Shown: positions 60,472 through 64,000 of the stretch, piece after piece
Numbering within the stretch: position 1 is the first letter of the stretch
How the letters are laid out: each line of letters opens with the position of its first letter
Assembly: GCA_028280615.1 (NCBI GenBank)
Contig: JANQLK010000015.1
Location: 35,431-99,430 of the forward strand
Source of the DNA: Woeseiaceae bacterium
Lineage (GTDB): Bacteria > Pseudomonadota > Gammaproteobacteria > Steroidobacterales > Woeseiaceae
Length of the DNA: 64,000 nt
Direction: 5' to 3'
Translations under genes and position numbers: made by a program
The notes under the pieces: model-generated
Seen by the model: only the letters and a program-made list of their open reading frames with translations
Told to the model about the DNA's origin: nothing
Databases searched by the model: none

Positions 60472-62313
60472 TTGACCGGCGCCGTCGCCACGCACCTGAA
60501 CGCGGACGGCCTGGCGCGCGCGTTGCGCTCGGGCATCCATCGCGTTATCGACGAACAGGACTTCCTGAACCGCATCAACGTCTTCCCCGTGGCCGACGGT
60601 GACACGGGCACCAACCTGAGCCTGTCGCTCGGCGCCGCTCTGCCCCTGCTCGACGACACCGAGGAGGCACATCTCGGCACGCTGCTCGCGAAGATCGCTG
60701 ACGCGCTGCTCGACAGCTCGCGCGGCAATTCAGGCGCTATTGTCGCGCAGTTCTTTCAGGGCATGAGCGACTCCGCTGGCGAGATCTCGCGTTTCACGAC
60801 CTACACGTTCGGCAAGGCCGCCGAACTCGGCAGCGAGTACGCGCACGATGCGCTCGAGAAGCCGCGCGAGGGCACGATCCTCTCGATCATCTCGGCGTTC
60901 GCGAGCAGCATCCGCCACCAGACCGTCAGGGACAAGGAGGAGCGCTTCCCGGATCTCATCGGCGAGTCGATCGTCGCGATCGAAGCCGCGCTCGAGGAAA
61001 CGCCCGAGCAGCTCGACGTGCTGCGCAAGGCCGGCGTCGTCGATGCCGGCGCCAAGGGCTTCGTGACGCTGATCAAGGGCATGGCCGAGTTCATCGTCGA
61101 CGGCACGATCGCGCCAAAGCCGGACCTTAAACAGCTGTTCGACGAGAGTATGTCGTTCGACACCTCGGCCGAGGGCGGCGACTCGACGTATCGCTATTGT
61201 ACCGAGTGCATCGTCAACGGCACGGAGATCGACCGGCGCAAGCTGCGCGAGTCGCTGGCCGAGATCGGCGACTCGCTCGTTCTCGCCGGCACCAAGCGCA
61301 AGGCCAAAATCCATATACACGTGGACGAGCCCGAGGAGGTGTTCGAGCTGGCACGAGGCTTCGGCGAGGTGTCGGCCGAAAAGGCCGACGACATGCACCG
61401 GCAGCATACGAGCAGCCACAACTCGGCCCGCCAGTTCGCCGTGATCGCGGATTCCGCGGCCGACATCGCGGACGAGGACCTCGAGCGGCTCGACATCCAC
61501 ATGGTGCCCCTCCGGATTCAGTTCGGCGACCGCGGTTATCTCGACAAGGTCAGCATCTCGGCCGACGAGTTCTTCGAGGAGCTCAGAACCAATCCCAATC
61601 ATCCAACCTCGTCGCAGCCGGCGCCCGGCGACTTCCGGCGCCAGTTTCAGTTTCTCGCGAATCACTTCTCGGACGTGCTCGCGATCACGGTGACGGCCCG
61701 GGTCAGCGGGACCTACCAGGCCGCGCATTCCGCGGCCGAGCGCATCGATGCGCCCGGGCGCATTCGCATCATCGATTCGCTGAACGCCTCGACGGGTCAG
61801 GGTCTGATCGCCGTGCTGGCCGCCGAATGCTCGGCGCTCGGCATGGGCGCCGACGAGACCGTGGCCCTGCTCGAGCGCGTGATACCGGAAACCCGCGCCT
61901 ACGCCGTTGTCGCGGACCTGCGTTACGCCGTGCGCGGCGGCCGCGTACCGGGCTACGTCAAGACCATTGCCGGCATGCTCCGAATAACGCCGGTGTTGCG
62001 CTCCAGTCCCGACGGCCGCGTGACCTCGTCGGGATTCCTGTTCGGCCGCAAGCGCCGCATCAGGGCGCTGGCGCGATACATCGCGAAAGACGCACCGGCG
62101 GACGAACCCTTGGCCGTGCTGATCGGGCACGCCGTCTGTCCCGAGGACGCAATCGAGATGCGTGAGCGACTCGAGCAGGAGCTGCCGAACATTGCGCGGA
62201 TGTCGATCTGCGAACTCGGCACGGCCTTCGGCGTGCACGGCGGGCCGGGAACCGTGGTCGTAGGCATCCAGCCCTGGCGACTGCCGCGAAACGGCGACGG
62301 CAACGCCAAATGA
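60472..62313 (+). CDS. DAK2-DegV fusion protein (single-chain FakA-FakB-like fatty acid kinase)
   Basis: A 613-residue protein. Residues about 10-205 are a DAK2 (DhaL-like) ATP-binding domain with INVFPVADGDTGTNLSLSL and LDSSRGNSGAIVAQFFQG; a middle domain follows; residues about 325-605 are a DegV fatty-acid-binding domain (VIADSAADI, SSQPAPGDFRRQF, TARVSGTYQAAHSAAER, IDSLNASTGQGL). In Firmicutes FakA (kinase) and FakB (DegV carrier) are separate; here one chain would phosphorylate its own bound fatty acid. TTG 60472 is the start, with GGAACGG upstream. Stop and start overlap hslR by 4 bases. Confidence 0.88.
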   Translation: MTGAVATHLNADGLARALRSGIHRVIDEQDFLNRINVFPVADGDTGTNLSLSLGAALPLLDDTEEAHLGTLLAKIADALLDSSRGNSGAIVAQFFQGMSDSAGEISRFTTYTFGKAAELGSEYAHDALEKPREGTILSIISAFASSIRHQTVRDKEERFPDLIGESIVAIEAALEETPEQLDVLRKAGVVDAGAKGFVTLIKGMAEFIVDGTIAPKPDLKQLFDESMSFDTSAEGGDSTYRYCTECIVNGTEIDRRKLRESLAEIGDSLVLAGTKRKAKIHIHVDEPEEVFELARGFGEVSAEKADDMHRQHTSSHNSARQFAVIADSAADIADEDLERLDIHMVPLRIQFGDRGYLDKVSISADEFFEELRTNPNHPTSSQPAPGDFRRQFQFLANHFSDVLAITVTARVSGTYQAAHSAAERIDAPGRIRIIDSLNASTGQGLIAVLAAECSALGMGADETVALLERVIPETRAYAVVADLRYAVRGGRVPGYVKTIAGMLRITPVLRSSPDGRVTSSGFLFGRKRRIRALARYIAKDAPADEPLAVLIGHAVCPEDAIEMRERLEQELPNIARMSICELGTAFGVHGGPGTVVVGIQPWRLPRNGDGNAK

Positions 62314-62699
62314 CGGACCGGTCCGGCGCGCTGCGCATCGACCGCTGGCTGTACTTCTGCCGCTTTTTCAAGTCGCGCAGCCGCGCATCGGCCGCCGTCG
62401 GCGGCGGTCACGTGCGGCTGAACGGCGAGCGGCCGGCGTCCGGGGCACGCGTCAAACCCGGAGATACGATCGAACTGGTCCGCGATCGGCTGGAATACAG
62501 GTTGACCGTCACCGCCGTCCCGACCCGCCGCGGCCCGGCCGCCGAAGCCCGCGCATGCTACGAGGAAGACGAGGCCTCGGTCGCGGAAAGAAAGGCGAAA
62601 ACGGCGGCGCTCAGGCAGGATCGCCTGTCGATGCCCGTCACGGGCGGGCGGCCGGATAAGCATACGCGGCGCGAGCTTATTCGAAGGAACCGCGGTTAG
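62310..62699 (+). CDS. hslR: Hsp15-like S4-domain RNA-binding protein
   Basis: A 129-residue protein with an N-terminal S4 domain (LRIDRWLYFCRFFKSRSRASAAVGGGHVRLNGERPASGARVKPGDTIEL) and a basic tail (GGRPDKHTRRELIRRNRG). It matches Hsp15, which binds free 50S subunits with stalled nascent chains. Length matches (133 in E. coli). It overlaps the DAK2-DegV gene by ATGA. No heat-shock promoter is seen, as it is internal to an operon. Confidence 0.88.
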   Translation: MTDRSGALRIDRWLYFCRFFKSRSRASAAVGGGHVRLNGERPASGARVKPGDTIELVRDRLEYRLTVTAVPTRRGPAAEARACYEEDEASVAERKAKTAALRQDRLSMPVTGGRPDKHTRRELIRRNRG

Positions 62700-62775
62700 G
62701 CTGCAGCGGCGGTGAGGCTCGTCCACGCTGTGTAGCTACCTTTGATCTGGTCGTTTTCGGCACATTTTAATCTCG

Positions 62776-62781
62776 TATTAT
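62776..62781 (+). promoter_or_regulatory. Candidate -10 element of the DUF222-HNH gene
   Basis: TATTAT at 62776-62781 sits in an AT-rich patch, 58 bases before the ATG at 62840. The -35 region is weak. An unused AGGAGG (62791-62796) precedes no in-frame ATG at normal spacing, so the leader may be translated from another start or this is chance. Confidence 0.35.
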
Positions 62782-62839
62782 CAGCGGCTTAGGAGGATAC
62801 TACTGGATATTCACTCAGTATCATTCGACCGAGGGAACC

Positions 62840-64000
62840 ATGGCCGATTCCACACCGCCCAACCGCCATTCCGAGCTGTCCGAGGGCGAGCGACTCGGCA
62901 ACCGCATCGCCGAGCTGAACGCCTACCTGACCGTCGCTCAGGCCCACTTTCTTAAGCTGCTTCGGGAGTTCGATGAGAAGCGCTATTGGGAAGAGCTGGG
63001 CTTCAAGTCCTGTGCCGAGTGGCTGAACTTCAAGTGCGGCCTGGGGCTCAATGCGGCGCGCGAGCGGCTGCGCACGGCGCATGCCTTGCAGGCTGTGCCG
63101 AAGATTCAGGCAGCCTTTGCGGAGGGCCGCGTGAGCTTCTCGAAGGTGCGGGCCATGACGCGCATCGCGACGCCGGACAACGAAGACCTGCTGCTCAGCA
63201 TCGCCCATCACGGCACGGCCTATCACGTCGAACGGTTTGTCTCGGAGTACCGGCGCTGTCAGCGCCTCAATGAGCTCGGTGTTGCCGAGCAACTCCACGT
63301 TCGGCGTGAATTCGAGTACTACCGCGACGAGGACGGCTGTCTCGTGATCAAGGCGAGGCTCCCGGCCGAGCAGGGCGAACTCGTGCTGCGGGCGCTCGAG
63401 CACGCGATGGATAACGCGGCCGAGGACGTTACCGCGGAAACGTCAAGCGAGCGGGAGCCGGTCGCCGCACGCCGCGCCGATGCGCTCTGCGAGGTCGCGG
63501 AAACGTATCTGAACCACCCCGAGAACTCAGGCTCGACCGCCGATCGTTACCAGGTTGTCGTACACGTACAGTCCAAGGGTGAGGCATCGTCTGCCCATCT
63601 CGAGAACGGATCCCACGTTACCGCGGAAACGTCCGAGCGCATTGCCTGCGACTGCTGCGTCAGTACTATCGAGGAAACTGCACAGGGCGAGCCGCTCAAC
63701 ATCGGCCGGCGCTCCAGGACGATTCCGCCGCCGATGCGCCGGGCCCTCAAAGCCCGCGACGGCGGCTGCCGCTTCCCGGGCTGTACCGCGCAGCGCTACT
63801 GCGACGGCCACCACATCGAGCACTGGCAGCACGGCGGCGAGACGAGCCTGGATAACCTCGTGCTGCTGTGCCGGCATCACCACCGGCTGGTGCACGAGGG
63901 CGGTTTCGACTGCAGGAAGTCCGATACGGGCGAGGTTTACTTCGTCGATCGGCGGCACAGGCGAATAGCGGAGTACGCACCGCCCAAGCCAGCATCAATC
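62840..64000 (+). CDS. DUF222 (13E12 repeat) HNH endonuclease, 3' end outside window
   Basis: 387 residues are visible and the frame runs off the end. The N-terminal two thirds is a DUF222 domain (LNAYLTVAQAHFLKLLREFDEKRYWEELGFKSCAEWL, GRVSFSKVRAMTRIATPDNEDLLLSIAHHG), and the end is an HNH nuclease (GGCRFPGCTAQRYCDGHHIEHWQHGGETSLDNLVLLCRHHHRLVHEGG) with the paired Cys for Zn and the catalytic His-His/Asn/His set. These 13E12-type nucleases are often present in several copies in a genome; role unknown. An internal 19-bp sequence is repeated (63426 and 63615), encoding VTAETS twice. Confidence 0.88.
   Translation, partial: MADSTPPNRHSELSEGERLGNRIAELNAYLTVAQAHFLKLLREFDEKRYWEELGFKSCAEWLNFKCGLGLNAARERLRTAHALQAVPKIQAAFAEGRVSFSKVRAMTRIATPDNEDLLLSIAHHGTAYHVERFVSEYRRCQRLNELGVAEQLHVRREFEYYRDEDGCLVIKARLPAEQGELVLRALEHAMDNAAEDVTAETSSEREPVAARRADALCEVAETYLNHPENSGSTADRYQVVVHVQSKGEASSAHLENGSHVTAETSERIACDCCVSTIEETAQGEPLNIGRRSRTIPPPMRRALKARDGGCRFPGCTAQRYCDGHHIEHWQHGGETSLDNLVLLCRHHHRLVHEGGFDCRKSDTGEVYFVDRRHRRIAEYAPPKPASI
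63426..63633 (+). repeat. 19-bp direct repeat of a near-palindrome inside the HNH gene
   Basis: ACGTTACCGCGGAAACGTC occurs at 63426-63444 and again at 63615-63633. The first 18 bases are near-palindromic around CCGCGG, with one mismatched pair. Both copies are in the same frame and encode VTAETS, so they may be a duplicated linker or a recombination-prone element. Confidence 0.7.

Noticed and set aside
60730..62238. Minus-strand open frame of about 500 codons
   Set aside because: Antisense to the DAK2-DegV protein; shadow caused by GC-rich codon usage.
62791..62840. AGGAGG followed by possible short leader ORF before the HNH gene
   Set aside because: No ATG/GTG/TTG at suitable spacing; a CTG start would be out of frame with the gene, and nothing supports its use.
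1..64000. CRISPR arrays, tRNA/rRNA genes, IS elements, prophage or attachment sites
   Set aside because: No regularly spaced repeats, cloverleaf-like sequences with CCA-type ends, transposase/integrase ORFs or long terminal inverted repeats were seen.

Overview
The window reads as a contiguous piece of chromosome from a high-GC, probably marine, gammaproteobacterium. The gene set points that way: a proteobacterial-type gshA, a complete psp regulon with pspF and a sigma-54 promoter, the GspA/GspB secretion accessory pair, FadE, an Hsp15-like S4 protein, biosynthetic IlvA and DinB. Genes use G/C-rich third positions and are tightly packed, with many 4-base ATGA or GTGA stop/start overlaps. I saw no rRNA, tRNA, CRISPR array, IS element or prophage. 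No gene-free stretch exceeds about 300 bases. The assignment to something like Woeseiaceae or a related lineage is inference from gene content only.

Layout. 1-2922: end of an RND efflux permease (cut by the window edge) and an NnrU-like membrane protein. 2942-5768: a GlyGly-CTERM-like anchored protein, a TerB-like protein and a DUF418 membrane protein, all on the minus strand. 5811-6014: a self-contained microprotein unit with promoter, exceptionally long Shine-Dalgarno match, 26-codon ORF and strong terminator. 6078-8865: a minus-strand operon with a DUF6249-like protein, an ECF sigma factor, a putative anti-sigma protein, a small protein and a PLP aminotransferase/desulfurase-like enzyme. 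9114-14024: VOC protein, SYLF protein, a stand-alone RnfD/NqrB-like membrane protein coupled to a DUF2330 protein, a zinc-ribbon protein and a Tat-exported NAD-epimerase-like protein. 14072-18750: a 2-oxoacid:ferredoxin oxidoreductase (alpha and beta) with a GltD-like, ferredoxin-tailed electron-transfer flavoprotein. 18966-25096: esterase, dihydroorotase, ilvA and a UvrD-type helicase with a LexA-like box. 25155-34144: hydrolase, SLC13 transporter with four RCK_C-like domains, ferredoxin-reductase-like flavoprotein, two related membrane-anchored proteins, class IV aminotransferase, gshA and a DUF2845 protein. 34237-37687: bactofilin, a GGDEF/EAL protein and a small secreted protein. 37711-40755: the psp locus. 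40763-44736: ABC transporter with a GntR/YtrA-type regulator, a perfect palindromic operator and a second ECF sigma/anti-sigma pair. 44815-49602: mdh, fadE with a histone-H1-like tail and a DUF3667 protein.

The centrepiece is 49688-56878, a complete mevalonate-to-FPP gene set in what looks like a gammaproteobacterium, a group that normally uses the MEP pathway. HMG-CoA synthase (mvaS) has its own promoter. A minus-strand operon runs mvaD, phosphomevalonate kinase, then one polypeptide joining class II HMG-CoA reductase to mevalonate kinase, then type I IPP isomerase. Farnesyl diphosphate synthase (ispA) is divergent from mvaD across about 100 bp. Acetyl-CoA thiolase is the only upstream step not encoded here, and ispA is not followed by dxs as it is in many MEP-pathway relatives. 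The window ends with dinB, gspA-gspB, a single-chain DAK2-DegV (FakA-FakB-like) protein, an Hsp15-like protein, and a DUF222-HNH nuclease cut by the edge.
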